Source: Methylobacterium sp. Leaf104
GTDB taxonomy: Bacteria > Pseudomonadota > Alphaproteobacteria > Rhizobiales > Beijerinckiaceae
Assembly: GCF_001422885.1 (NCBI RefSeq)
Contig: NZ_LMMZ01000023.1
Span: 249,138 to 313,137, forward strand
Reading direction: 5' to 3'
DNA: 64,000 nt
The notes under the pieces are model-generated. The model made no database searches. It was not told the origin of the DNA and saw nothing but the letters and a program-made list of their open reading frames with translations. The position numbers and the translations under genes are program-made. This document shows, piece by piece, positions 8,993 to 17,876 of the stretch. Each line of letters opens with the position of its first letter. Positions within the stretch are counted from its first letter, which is position 1.

Positions 8993-11900
8993 TCACTCAC
9001 CCGTCAGGGCCGCCTTGGTCCGGGACCACCAGCCGGCACGCTTCGGACGATCCGGATCGGACGGCGGCGTCAGCACCACCGCGACCGGCTCGGGCTTCGG
9101 CGCCGGCTCGGCAGCCTGCGGCGACTCGGCCCGGGGCTCGGCCTCGGTCCGGGGCTCGGGATCCACGGGCAGTTCCATCGCCACCGGCGCGGTGCTCTCG
9201 GGGGCGGTGGGCGCCACGGCCTCGGACACCGCCTCGGCGCTCACCGGCTCCTCGCCGCCGAGGAAGGCAGACGGCGCGTCGGCCGCCCCCTCGTCGCCCT
9301 CGACCGAAGCGACCGGCCGGTCGCCGTGAGCGTCGTCACCGAAGGTCTGCTGGCCCGGCTCCTGACGCGCGGCCTCCGGATTGGCAGACTCGCCGTCGCG
9401 GCCACGACCGTCGCGGTCGCGACCCCGGCCGCCACGGCGGCCCCGGCGGCGGCGGCGACCGCTGCCGTCGTCCTCGCCGGAGGCCGGCATCTCGCCCGAG
9501 GCGACGGTCTCGTCGCCCTCCGCCTGCGCAGCGACGTCCTCGGACTCCTCGCCCTCACCGTCCTCGTCGTTCTCGGAGGCCGACCCTTCGCCGCCGGCCT
9601 GCTCACCGGTCTCGTGGCGACCGCCGCGACGCCGACGCCGACGACGGCGACCGCCGCGGCCCTCGCCGCCATCGGCCGCCTTCTCGTGGGACTCGTCGGC
9701 GGGCGCGCCGGCCTCGACCTCCTCGGATTCGGCCTCGACGGCTTCCTCCTCGATCTCCGGATCGAAATCCTCCTCCGGCTCCAGGGCGGAATTGATCGCC
9801 ACGGCGCGGACGCCGGTCACCGGACCCTCGGCGCGCACCGCCGGTTCGCCGCGGTCGAGCTGGAAGGCTGAGGTGGCAGCCAGGCGCTCGTCGGCCGCGA
9901 TGGTCAGGGAGACCCCGAAGCGCACCTCCAGCTCGCGCAGATGCGCGCGCTTCTGGTTGAGGATGTAGAGCGCGACCTCGGTGCGGGTGCGCAGGACGAG
10001 GTTGTGGGTCGTGCTCTTGAGGAGCGATTCCTCGATGGCGCGCAGGATCTGCAGGGCCACCGAAGCGGTCGCCCGGACGTAGCCGGACCCGCCGCAATGG
10101 ATGCAGGGCAGGGACGAGCTCTCCAGCATGCCGGTGCGGATGCGCTGGCGGCTCATCTCGAGCAGGCCGAAGGGGGAGATCCGCCCGACCTGGATGCGCG
10201 CGCGGTCGTTCTTCAGGCAGTCGTTGAGCTTCTTCTCGACGGCGCGATTGTTGCGCTTCTCTTCCATGTCGATGAAGTCGATCACGACCAGGCCGGCGAG
10301 ATCGCGCAGGCGCAGCTGGCGGGCGACCTCCTCGGCCGCCTCCAGGTTGGTTCGGAGCGCCGTGTCCTCGATGTCGTGCTCGCGGGTCGAGCGACCCGAG
10401 TTCACGTCGATGGAGACAAGGGCCTCCGTCGGGTTGATGACGAGGTAGCCGCCCGACTTCAGGGTGACGTGGGTGGAGAACATCGCGTCGAGCTGCTGCT
10501 CGACCCCGTAGCGCGCGAAGATCGGCGTCGAATCGCGATAGGGCTGCACGACCTTGGACTGACCAGGCATCAGCATGCGCATGAAGTCGCGCGCCTCGCG
10601 ATAGGCCTCGTCGCCCGCCACCAGGATGTCGTCGATGTCCTTGTTGTAGAGGTCGCGGATGGCGCGCTTGATCAGCGAGCCCTCTTCGTAGACCAGGGCC
10701 GGGGCCGAGGAGGACAGCGTCAGCTCGCGCACGCTCTCCCACAGGCGCATCAGGTACTCGAAGTCGCGCTTGATCTCGGGCTTGGTGCGCGAGGCGCCGG
10801 CCGTGCGCAGGATCACGCCCATCCCCTCGGGCACCTCCAGGTCCTGGGCGACCTCCTTGAGGCGCTTGCGATCGGCGGCCGACGTGATCTTGCGGGAGAT
10901 GCCGCCGCCACGGCCGGTGTTCGGCATCAGCACCGAGTAGCGTCCGGCCAGGGACAGGTAGGTGGTCAGCGCGGCCCCCTTGGTGCCGCGCTCCTCCTTG
11001 ACGACCTGTACCAGGATGATCTGGCGGCGCTTGATCACTTCCTGGATCTTGTAGTGCCGACGATAGGTGCGCGGGCGCTCCGGGATCTCGGCCAGGGCGT
11101 CGCCGCCGACCTGCGCGATCTTCTGCGGACGCTCGCCGTCCTCGCCCTCGCTCTCCTCCTCGTCGTCGTCCTCGTCGTCCTCGTCCGAATCGTCGTCGTC
11201 ATCCTCGGACTCGTCATCCGACTCGTCCTCGTCGGAATCTTCGTCGCTCTCGTCCGAATCGTCCGCGTCCGACTCGTCCTCGGCGGTGGATTCTGCGACG
11301 GGAGCTGCGCCGACCTCGGAGGCAACGGCGTCACCCATGGGCGCAGCTTCGAGCGCGAGCTCGGCGGCCGGCTCCACGGGCGCCTCGGCGGTGGCGCCGG
11401 CGGGGGCCGCCTCGTCGGACGACGGCGCGTCCGACCTGGACGCCTCGGATGCCTCCGAGGGCTCGCCGCCGGACAGGGCGACCTGCGGCAGGTCGGCGGA
11501 TTCGTCGCTGCCGGGCAGGACCGACGGCGGCGCGTTGCCGAGGCCGCCTTCGAGCAGCGCGTCGGCGACGCCGATCGCCGGATCGTTCGAGGAATCCGGA
11601 TTGTCGAAGGTCCCGACGGCCGACAGGTCGACGACGTCCTCGGACGTTACCGTCTCGGACGTACGCGCCTTCTTTGCCGAGGTGCCGTCGCGACGGCCGC
11701 GCGAGCGGCGGCGGGGCTTGCGCTCCTCGCGCTCACGGTGCTCCTCGGCCTCGCGGGCCTCGTCCTCGAGCAGGGCCTGACGGTCCGCGAGGGGGATCTG
11801 GTAATAGTCCGGGTGGATCTCGCTGAAGGCGAGGAATCCGTGGCGGTTGCCGCCGTACTCGATGAAGGCGGCCTGGAGCGAAGGCTCCACGCGGGTCACC

Positions 11901-12043
11901 TTAGCGAGATAGATGTTGCCGCGAAGCTGGCGCCGGTTGGCCGCCTCGAAATCGAATTCCTCGACCCTAGAACCGTGGACCGTGACAACCCGGGTCTCCT
12001 CCGGGTGCATCGCGTCGATGAGCATCTTGTTGTTGTTGGCCAT
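8993..12043 (-). CDS. rne: Ribonuclease E/G, endoribonuclease with split S1 domain
   Basis: A 1016-aa endoribonuclease that starts mRNA decay and processes rRNA and tRNA precursors. The N-terminal S1 half (FIEYGGNRHGFLAFSEIHPDYY) is separated from its second half by about 250 residues: a basic RRRSRGRR patch near 113, low-complexity Ser/Ala/Pro, then an almost pure Asp/Glu/Ser run near 250-300. Catalytic parts follow: DVNSGR near 543, VVIDFIDM near 588, and the zinc-link CIHCGG near 648. Residues 700-1016 form a disordered scaffold with Arg-rich RNA-binding patches near 800 and 870. Start 12043 (MANNNKMLIDAMHPEE) is the family start. It is convergent with the aminotransferase gene. Confidence 0.96.
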   Translation of the reverse strand: MANNNKMLIDAMHPEETRVVTVHGSRVEEFDFEAANRRQLRGNIYLAKVTRVEPSLQAAFIEYGGNRHGFLAFSEIHPDYYQIPLADRQALLEDEAREAEEHREREERKPRRRSRGRRDGTSAKKARTSETVTSEDVVDLSAVGTFDNPDSSNDPAIGVADALLEGGLGNAPPSVLPGSDESADLPQVALSGGEPSEASEASRSDAPSSDEAAPAGATAEAPVEPAAELALEAAPMGDAVASEVGAAPVAESTAEDESDADDSDESDEDSDEDESDDESEDDDDDSDEDDEDDDEEESEGEDGERPQKIAQVGGDALAEIPERPRTYRRHYKIQEVIKRRQIILVQVVKEERGTKGAALTTYLSLAGRYSVLMPNTGRGGGISRKITSAADRKRLKEVAQDLEVPEGMGVILRTAGASRTKPEIKRDFEYLMRLWESVRELTLSSSAPALVYEEGSLIKRAIRDLYNKDIDDILVAGDEAYREARDFMRMLMPGQSKVVQPYRDSTPIFARYGVEQQLDAMFSTHVTLKSGGYLVINPTEALVSIDVNSGRSTREHDIEDTALRTNLEAAEEVARQLRLRDLAGLVVIDFIDMEEKRNNRAVEKKLNDCLKNDRARIQVGRISPFGLLEMSRQRIRTGMLESSSLPCIHCGGSGYVRATASVALQILRAIEESLLKSTTHNLVLRTRTEVALYILNQKRAHLRELEVRFGVSLTIAADERLAATSAFQLDRGEPAVRAEGPVTGVRAVAINSALEPEEDFDPEIEEEAVEAESEEVEAGAPADESHEKAADGGEGRGGRRRRRRRRGGRHETGEQAGGEGSASENDEDGEGEESEDVAAQAEGDETVASGEMPASGEDDGSGRRRRRGRRGGRGRDRDGRGRDGESANPEAARQEPGQQTFGDDAHGDRPVASVEGDEGAADAPSAFLGGEEPVSAEAVSEAVAPTAPESTAPVAMELPVDPEPRTEAEPRAESPQAAEPAPKPEPVAVVLTPPSDPDRPKRAGWWSRTKAALTGE

Positions 12044-12787
12044 GACGAACTTTCGACATGGCGGTCGACGTCGTTCTCCTCGAACCGCGCGGTCCCGATG
12101 GGGCGCCGTCTGGTCCGGGCTCGTCGGCCAGGAGGATCGGCGCCCGTGACGACCCGGGGAAGGGGGTCGCGGAAGCTGTGGGGAAGGGATTGCCGCCAAC
12201 CGCCGTTGGGCGCCGGATCTCGGCGCGCGTGGGGTTGATCCTGGCCAGGGCCGACGAGAAGGCGGCGCCACGCGAAACGCGCAGGCGTTGAACACGAGCA
12301 ACGGCAACCGATGCTGTGTGTCCGCTCATTCTCTCCCTGACCTCGCGAAGACTGTATGGGCCCGTCCGAGGACAGGCCGGCATGTGCAGAACGGTGCGGC
12401 GGCCGAAAAAGGCCACCGAATGAACCGACTCCCACCCGGCCTTGATATGCCGCCATGTCTGACGCGGGGAACCGACTGCGAAGGCGATCCGGCGCGAGGC
12501 CGGGCCGCGCCCGCGGGCCGCGGAGCAAACCGCACGGCACCGGGAAGGGGACCGCATCATTACAGAGCGTCGCGACGTTTTGGCAAGGTCCTTAATCTTG
12601 GACAGGCATCGCGGCGGCGCGCACGCACCGGGCCGGCGCGGCGATCCACGCGCCGCTCCGGCGATCTGTCGCCGCCGGGACACTACGCACCCGGAAGTGA
12701 AGCGGGGCCTTTGAGGAACGGTTAACCATCCCATCGGTATCCCGTAGAGGCAGGCTCACGCCACAGCCCGCTCGCGAGCACGCCCCG
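12044..12787. other. Long divergent region between rne and the amidase gene
   Basis: About 744 bp with no supported gene on either strand. It must hold the promoters of rne (leftward) and of the amidase-PBP1A pair (rightward). The length next to rne allows a several-hundred-base 5' leader; leaders of this kind mediate RNase E autoregulation in E. coli, but I did not establish a structure here. Confidence 0.55.
12557..12586 (-). promoter_or_regulatory. Candidate rne promoter
   Basis: On the minus strand TTGCCA (12581-12586) is followed after 18 bp by TAATGA (12557-12562). This is a fair sigma-70-like pair in otherwise very GC-rich sequence and would give rne a leader of about 500 nt. It rests on motif reading alone. 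Confidence 0.3.
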
Positions 12788-14110
12788 ATGGGTGCGCCCG
12801 TCCTCACGGGGATGATTGCCGGAACGATGCCGAGACGCGCCCGCCTTCTCCGCTCCGTCCTCCTCGCCCTGGCCTGCGCCGGCGCGCTCTCGGCTGTCGG
12901 TTCCCGCAGCCTCGCCCAGGACACCGACAAGCTGCGCGGTGCGGGCTCTCAGGCGGCGGTCGCCATCGCGGCCGATCTCGCGACCAGCAACACCACCACC
13001 AAGCTCACCCTGACACTCTCGAAGGCGATCGACGCCAAGGCCTTCGTGATGGAACGGCCCGACCGGGCGGTGATCGATCTCGCAGAAGTGAACTTCCAGC
13101 TCGGGCCCGAGACCGGACGCAAGCGCGACGGCGTCGTCGCGTCGTTCCGCTACGGACTGTTCGCGCCGGGCCGCTCGCGCATCGTCGTCGACCTCGCCCA
13201 GCCCGCCACCGTGGGGCGGATCGAGACGGTCACGCGTCCGCGCGACGGCGCCGTGCTGCTCAGCATCGAGTTCCAGCGCTCCGACCGCGAGGGCTTCCGC
13301 CGCGCCGCCGTGGCGAGCGATCCGGCCCCGGCCCAGCGCAAGGTCGCGGCCGCGCCGGAAGCGACGGATGCCCGCCCGCTGATCATGGTCGATGCCGGTC
13401 ACGGCGGCACCGATCCCGGCGCCATCGCGGCCACCGGCGTGTTCGAGAAGGACATCGTGTTCGGCTTCGCCCAGGCCCTCGTGACCCGGCTCGAAGCGAA
13501 CGGCCGCTACCGGGTGCGGATGACGCGGGACCGCGACGTGTTCGTGCCGCTCTCGGAACGCGTGCGCCTCGCCCGCGAGGCCAAGGCGGACCTGTTCGTC
13601 TCGATCCATGCCGACTCGATCTCGTCGGCCCCGCAGGTGCGCGGCGCCACCATCTACACGGGCTCCGAAAAGGCCACCGACGCCGAATCGGCCAGGCTCG
13701 CCGAGCGCGAGAACCGCGCCGACGCGGCCGCCGGCACCGAATCGAACGAAGGCCCGGGCCACGTCGCGGACATCCTCCAGGAGCTCACCCTGCGCGAGAC
13801 CCGAACCTTCTCGTCCAGCTTCGCCAGGGGGCTGATGAGCCATCTCAACCCGGTGATGGAGATGAGCGCCAAGCCGCACCGGGAGGCCGGCTTCCAGGTG
13901 CTGCGCTCGCCCGACGTGCCCTCGGTCCTGGTGGAGCTCGGCTATCTGTCGAGCAAGCACGACCTCGACCTGCTGCAATCGGACGGCTGGCGCGCCGAGG
14001 TGACCGGCGGCATGGCCAAGGCGATCGACGCGTTCTTCGGCAACCGGACCTCGCTGACCCGGCCGCAGCCGCCCCGCCGATCGGCGGCAATCGCCCCAGT
14101 TTCACCATAG
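12788..14110 (+). CDS. amiC: N-acetylmuramoyl-L-alanine amidase, AMIN plus Amidase_3
   Basis: A 440-aa periplasmic zinc amidase that cuts the stem peptide from peptidoglycan, mainly at division. A signal peptide follows the third in-frame ATG (PRRARLLRSVLLALACAG...SLAQ), so the true start may be 12827 rather than 12788. The AMIN targeting domain covers about 60-150. The Amidase_3 domain covers about 195-415, with zinc ligands in DAGHGG near 204, FEKD near 219 and SIHADS near 273, and the catalytic Glu in VELGYLS near 381. The next gene on the same strand is PBP1A, so the two probably form one cell-wall unit. Confidence 0.94.
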   Translation: MGAPVLTGMIAGTMPRRARLLRSVLLALACAGALSAVGSRSLAQDTDKLRGAGSQAAVAIAADLATSNTTTKLTLTLSKAIDAKAFVMERPDRAVIDLAEVNFQLGPETGRKRDGVVASFRYGLFAPGRSRIVVDLAQPATVGRIETVTRPRDGAVLLSIEFQRSDREGFRRAAVASDPAPAQRKVAAAPEATDARPLIMVDAGHGGTDPGAIAATGVFEKDIVFGFAQALVTRLEANGRYRVRMTRDRDVFVPLSERVRLAREAKADLFVSIHADSISSAPQVRGATIYTGSEKATDAESARLAERENRADAAAGTESNEGPGHVADILQELTLRETRTFSSSFARGLMSHLNPVMEMSAKPHREAGFQVLRSPDVPSVLVELGYLSSKHDLDLLQSDGWRAEVTGGMAKAIDAFFGNRTSLTRPQPPRRSAAIAPVSP

Positions 14111-14345
14111 AATGCGTGTGAAACCGGGGCTCACAGCGCTCCGGTCGAACCGCTGCCGATCGTCTCGGCGGACTTGATCGCGGCGCTCTCGAGTGAACGC
14201 CGCCGACATCGTGGGCTCGACCGCATTTCTCGCGGCGGGACTCTTGCATTTCGGGATGGGACACGGTCGGAGGAGGCACGCGCCGTCGTGGCGTGTGTCC
14301 TCGCGGCCGGCCGGCGGCGATGGATCATCGACGGACGGGACCCGG

Positions 14346-16778
14346 ATGCGCTTCATCCTTCGTTTCTTCGGCTTCCTGTTCAGCGTCGGCGCGATGGTCT
14401 TCGTGATCGCCGCCGCCGCGGCCGCGTTCTTCTACTGGAAGTTCAGCCAGGACCTGCCGGACCACGCCGCGCTCGCCAATTACGAGCCGCCGGTGATGAG
14501 CCGCGTCCACGCCGCGGACGGCTCTCTGCTGGCCGAGTACGCCAGCGAGCGCCGGCTCTACCTACCGATCCAGGCCATGCCGAAGATCGTGGTCGCGGCC
14601 TTCCTCTCGGCCGAGGACAAGAACTTCTACAAGCACGGCGGCGTCGACCCGGAGGGTCTCGTGCGCGCCGCGCTGACGAACTTCAAGAGCGGCAAGAAGC
14701 AGGGCGCCTCGACCATCACCCAGCAGGTGGCCAAGAACTTCCTCCTGTCTCCCGAGCAGACCTTCGAGCGCAAGGCCAAGGAGGCGCTGATCGCCTTCCG
14801 GATCGAGGCGGCCTACTCGAAGGACAAGATCCTCGAGCTCTACCTCAACGAGATCTTCCTTGGCACCATCGTGCCCGGCCGCAACCTGCACGGCGTCGCG
14901 GCGGCCGCGCTCGACTATTTCGGCAAGTCGGTCCACGAGCTGACGATCAACGAGGCGGCCTACCTCGCCGCCCTGCCGAAGGGGCCGAACAACTACCACC
15001 CCTACCGGCAGACCCAGAAGGCGCTCGACCGGCGCAACGAGATCATCGGTCTGATGGCCCAGAACGGGTACATCACCAAGGAGGAGGCCGAGGCCGCCCG
15101 CAAGATGCCCCTCGGCGTGAATCCCCGCGTCGCCTTCGCCAACGCAGCGAACGCCAATTACTTCACCGAGGAGGTCCGGCGCGAGATCGCCGAGCGCTAC
15201 GGCGAGAAGAAGCTCTACGAGGGCGGCCTCTCGGTGCGTGCGACCCTCGACCCGAAGATGCAGTCCTGGGCGCGCAAGGCCCTGGTGGACGGCCTGATCC
15301 GCTACGACCAGTCCCATGGCTGGCGCGGCGCCCAGGCCAAGGTCGACCTCGTCGGCCGCGACTGGGGCCTGGCCGTCGCCGAAGTGCCCGGCCTCGGCGA
15401 CGTCGCCCCGTGGCGCCTCGCCGTCGTGCTGAACACCACTGGCGGCTCCGCGCAGATCGGCCTGCAGCCGCGTCGCGAGGCCTCCGGCCAGGTGTCGAAG
15501 GACCGCGAGACCGGCACGATCACCGCCGAGGGCACCCGCTGGACCGGGCGCTCGCCCGCTGCGGCGCTGAATCCCGGCGACGTCGTCTACGTCGAGGCGA
15601 CGGATACCAGCCGCAACCAGTACCGCCTGCGCCAGCGGCCCGAGGTCTCGGGCGCCATCGTGGCGATGGATCCCTATACCGGCCGCGTGCACGCGATGGT
15701 CGGGGGCTTCTCCTATGACGAGAGCCAGTTCAACCGCGCCACCCAGGCGATGCGCCAGCCGGGTTCCTCGTTCAAGCCGATCGTCTACTCGGCGGCCCTC
15801 GACAACGGCTACACCCCGTCGTCGATCGTTCAGGACTCGCCGATCACCATCGAGGCCGGTCCCGGCCAGGAGGCCTGGACGCCCTCGAACTACGACGGCA
15901 AGTCCGGCGGTCCGCACACCCTGCGCTACGGCATCGAGCACTCGAAGAACCTGATGACGGTGCGCCTCGCCAAGGACGTCGGCATGCCGCTCATCGCCGA
16001 ATATGCCCGCCGCTTCGGCGTCTACGACGACATGCTCCCGGTGCTGCCGATGTCGCTGGGCGCCGGCGAGACCACGGTCATGCGCATGGTCACCGCCTAC
16101 TCGATGCTCGCCAATGGCGGCCGGCGCATCCGCCCGACCCTCATCGACCGCATCCAGGACCGTGTCGGCGAGACCATCTACAAGCACGACAATCGCAAGT
16201 GCCTCGGCTGCGACGCGGACAAGTGGTCCGGCCAGGACGAGCCCAAGCTCGTCGACGAATCCGAGCAGGTCCTCGACCCGCTGACCGCCTACCAGATGGT
16301 CTCGATCATGGAGGGCGTGGTCCAGCGCGGCACCGCCACCATCCTGAAGCAGATCGGCAAGCCCCTGGCCGGCAAGACCGGGACGACGAACGACGCCAAG
16401 GACGCCTGGTTCGTCGGCTTCTCGCCCGACCTCGCGGTCGGCGTCTATCTCGGCTTCGACAAGCCGCGCTCCCTGGGCGACCGGGCCACCGGCGGCGGCC
16501 TCGCCGCCCCCATCGCCCTCGACTTCCTGAAGCAGGCGCTCAAGGACAAGCCGCCGACGCCGTTCCGCGTGCCCCCGGGCATCAAGCTGATCCGCGTCTC
16601 CGCCTCCTCCGGCATGCGCGCCGGTTCGGGCGAGGGCGGCGGCACCATCCTCGAGGCCTTCAAGCCCGGCACCGCCCCGCCCGATGCCTATGTCGCCGCA
16701 CCGGCGCAGCAATCGAGCGGTCCGGCCGCGGTTCCGCCCGACGCCGACCGCGCCGCCCAGGCCGGCGGCCTCTACTAG
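14346..16778 (+). CDS. mrcA: Penicillin-binding protein 1A, bifunctional transglycosylase/transpeptidase
   Basis: An 810-aa class A PBP that polymerises and cross-links peptidoglycan. Residues 1-38 hold the cytoplasmic start and one membrane anchor (FFGFLFSVGAMVFVIAAAAAA). The GT51 domain (60-235) has the catalytic Glu in SAEDKNFYKHGG near 90. The transpeptidase domain has its active Ser in GSSFKP near 474, the SKN motif (HSKNLMTVR) near 532 and KTGTT near 676. The tail is Pro/Ala-rich. The start at 14346 (MRFILRFFGFLF) opens directly on the anchor; an in-frame GTG at 14193 would add 51 unconserved residues. Confidence 0.96.
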   Translation: MRFILRFFGFLFSVGAMVFVIAAAAAAFFYWKFSQDLPDHAALANYEPPVMSRVHAADGSLLAEYASERRLYLPIQAMPKIVVAAFLSAEDKNFYKHGGVDPEGLVRAALTNFKSGKKQGASTITQQVAKNFLLSPEQTFERKAKEALIAFRIEAAYSKDKILELYLNEIFLGTIVPGRNLHGVAAAALDYFGKSVHELTINEAAYLAALPKGPNNYHPYRQTQKALDRRNEIIGLMAQNGYITKEEAEAARKMPLGVNPRVAFANAANANYFTEEVRREIAERYGEKKLYEGGLSVRATLDPKMQSWARKALVDGLIRYDQSHGWRGAQAKVDLVGRDWGLAVAEVPGLGDVAPWRLAVVLNTTGGSAQIGLQPRREASGQVSKDRETGTITAEGTRWTGRSPAAALNPGDVVYVEATDTSRNQYRLRQRPEVSGAIVAMDPYTGRVHAMVGGFSYDESQFNRATQAMRQPGSSFKPIVYSAALDNGYTPSSIVQDSPITIEAGPGQEAWTPSNYDGKSGGPHTLRYGIEHSKNLMTVRLAKDVGMPLIAEYARRFGVYDDMLPVLPMSLGAGETTVMRMVTAYSMLANGGRRIRPTLIDRIQDRVGETIYKHDNRKCLGCDADKWSGQDEPKLVDESEQVLDPLTAYQMVSIMEGVVQRGTATILKQIGKPLAGKTGTTNDAKDAWFVGFSPDLAVGVYLGFDKPRSLGDRATGGGLAAPIALDFLKQALKDKPPTPFRVPPGIKLIRVSASSGMRAGSGEGGGTILEAFKPGTAPPDAYVAAPAQQSSGPAAVPPDADRAAQAGGLY

Positions 16779-16800
16779 GCCCACATCCCCGTCGACCCCG

Positions 16801-16824
16801 CGCCCCGGAGCCTGCTCCGGGGCG
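16801..16824. terminator. Hairpin between PBP1A and the AlgX-like gene
   Basis: A perfect 10-bp stem (CGCCCCGGAG / CTCCGGGGCG) with loop CCTG lies between two convergent genes and could end both transcripts. On the plus strand it is followed by TTCGTCGTTTC, a weak T tract. Confidence 0.6.
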
Positions 16825-16833
16825 TTCGTCGTT

Positions 16834-17814
16834 TCAGACCGGCTTCCGCGCGAGCGCGAGGTCGGCGAGCTTCGCGATATCGAAGCCCCTCTGCGGCAGC
16901 TCGATCATGAAGCGCTCGGCGATCTCCGCGACCACGAAATCCGGCCTCACCCGCGCGACGTAGCCCCAGTCGATGCTGGTGGACCACAGGACGTGGACCT
17001 CGCGGAACGTGTCGGCCAGGAGCGGCGTCAGGCTCCCCGTATGGTGGGTGGACGCATGATGGCCGTAGGAATCGGCGAACAGCACCAGCCGGCGCGGGTC
17101 GGCCTCGGCCGAATCGTTCCGGTAGACGACGTGGGCGCCGATATGCGCCTCCTGGCCCCGGCCCTGCGCCTCGAAGGCCGCGACCAGGCTGTTGGCGTAG
17201 ATGCGCCGCGCCGCCGTCTCGAACCGGCAGGCCTCAGCCATCTCGGTGCGGACGGGGTCGAATTTCAGGCCGAGATCGCCCGCGTAGGGCACGGCGCCGC
17301 CGATGCGGCGCCGGGCGATGTCCTGGCGCGGGACGAGGCCGAGATGGCGACAGATCTCGCCATAGGCGAGGAGGTACCCGGCGAAGGTCCAGTGGCTGTC
17401 CGTCCGGCAATAGAGCGGCGTCTCGGCGGCGCGGGCCCGGAACGGCCGCACGAGGTCGATCCAGTGGCGCCGAGCCGGTGAGAGGCGGAGCCAGCGCTCC
17501 AGGCGTAGCACCGGCGCGCGCCCAGGGTCGAAGGCCAGTCCGTCGCAGGCCTCCGGATAGATCGTGAGCTTCTCCGGCGCCACCACGTGGGCGTAGCGGG
17601 TGCCGAGCCCGGCGCAGCGCCGCGCCCGCGCCTCTAGGATGCGGCGCCAGCGCCAGAGGGTGGCGCGCGGCAGCCCCGGCTCGCCATACTGCGCCAGGAC
17701 GGAATTGGTGCCCCCGGTCAGGAAGAGCCAGCCGTCGCGGCCGACATGCACATCCGGGTGTCGGTCCGGCGCGCGGACGCCGGACGCGGGTGCGATGGGG
17801 GAACCCTCGGTCAT
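16834..17814 (-). CDS. AlgX/AlgJ-like SGNH hydrolase-fold protein
   Basis: A 326-aa protein resembling the acetyltransferase domain of AlgX/AlgJ, periplasmic enzymes that O-acetylate exopolysaccharides. Three family landmarks are visible: DGWLFLTGG near residue 26, the Asp-His pair in RTDSHWTFAGY near 139, and the nucleophile-type serine in LFADSYGHH near 245. Unlike AlgX/AlgJ it shows no signal peptide or membrane anchor, and no acetyl-donor MBOAT gene or polysaccharide operon lies next to it. It could act in the cytoplasm on a sugar or lipid precursor. The substrate is unknown. Confidence 0.72.
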   Translation of the reverse strand: MTEGSPIAPASGVRAPDRHPDVHVGRDGWLFLTGGTNSVLAQYGEPGLPRATLWRWRRILEARARRCAGLGTRYAHVVAPEKLTIYPEACDGLAFDPGRAPVLRLERWLRLSPARRHWIDLVRPFRARAAETPLYCRTDSHWTFAGYLLAYGEICRHLGLVPRQDIARRRIGGAVPYAGDLGLKFDPVRTEMAEACRFETAARRIYANSLVAAFEAQGRGQEAHIGAHVVYRNDSAEADPRRLVLFADSYGHHASTHHTGSLTPLLADTFREVHVLWSTSIDWGYVARVRPDFVVAEIAERFMIELPQRGFDIAKLADLALARKPV

Positions 17815-17876
17815 CGCGCGGTTCTAGCGGGCGCACGGGAAAGGCGCACCCTCATCCGGCTGGCTGCGCCACTCGA

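Noticed and set aside
11130..11330. The Asp/Glu/Ser-rich stretch as a separate acidic gene or a misassembly
   Set aside because: It stays in frame with rne on both sides, and alphaproteobacterial RNase E commonly has an insertion at this point in the S1 domain.
14193..14345. An N-terminal extension of PBP1A from a GTG
   Set aside because: The 51 extra residues are Gly/Arg/Ser-rich and unconserved, and the membrane anchor begins only at 14346.
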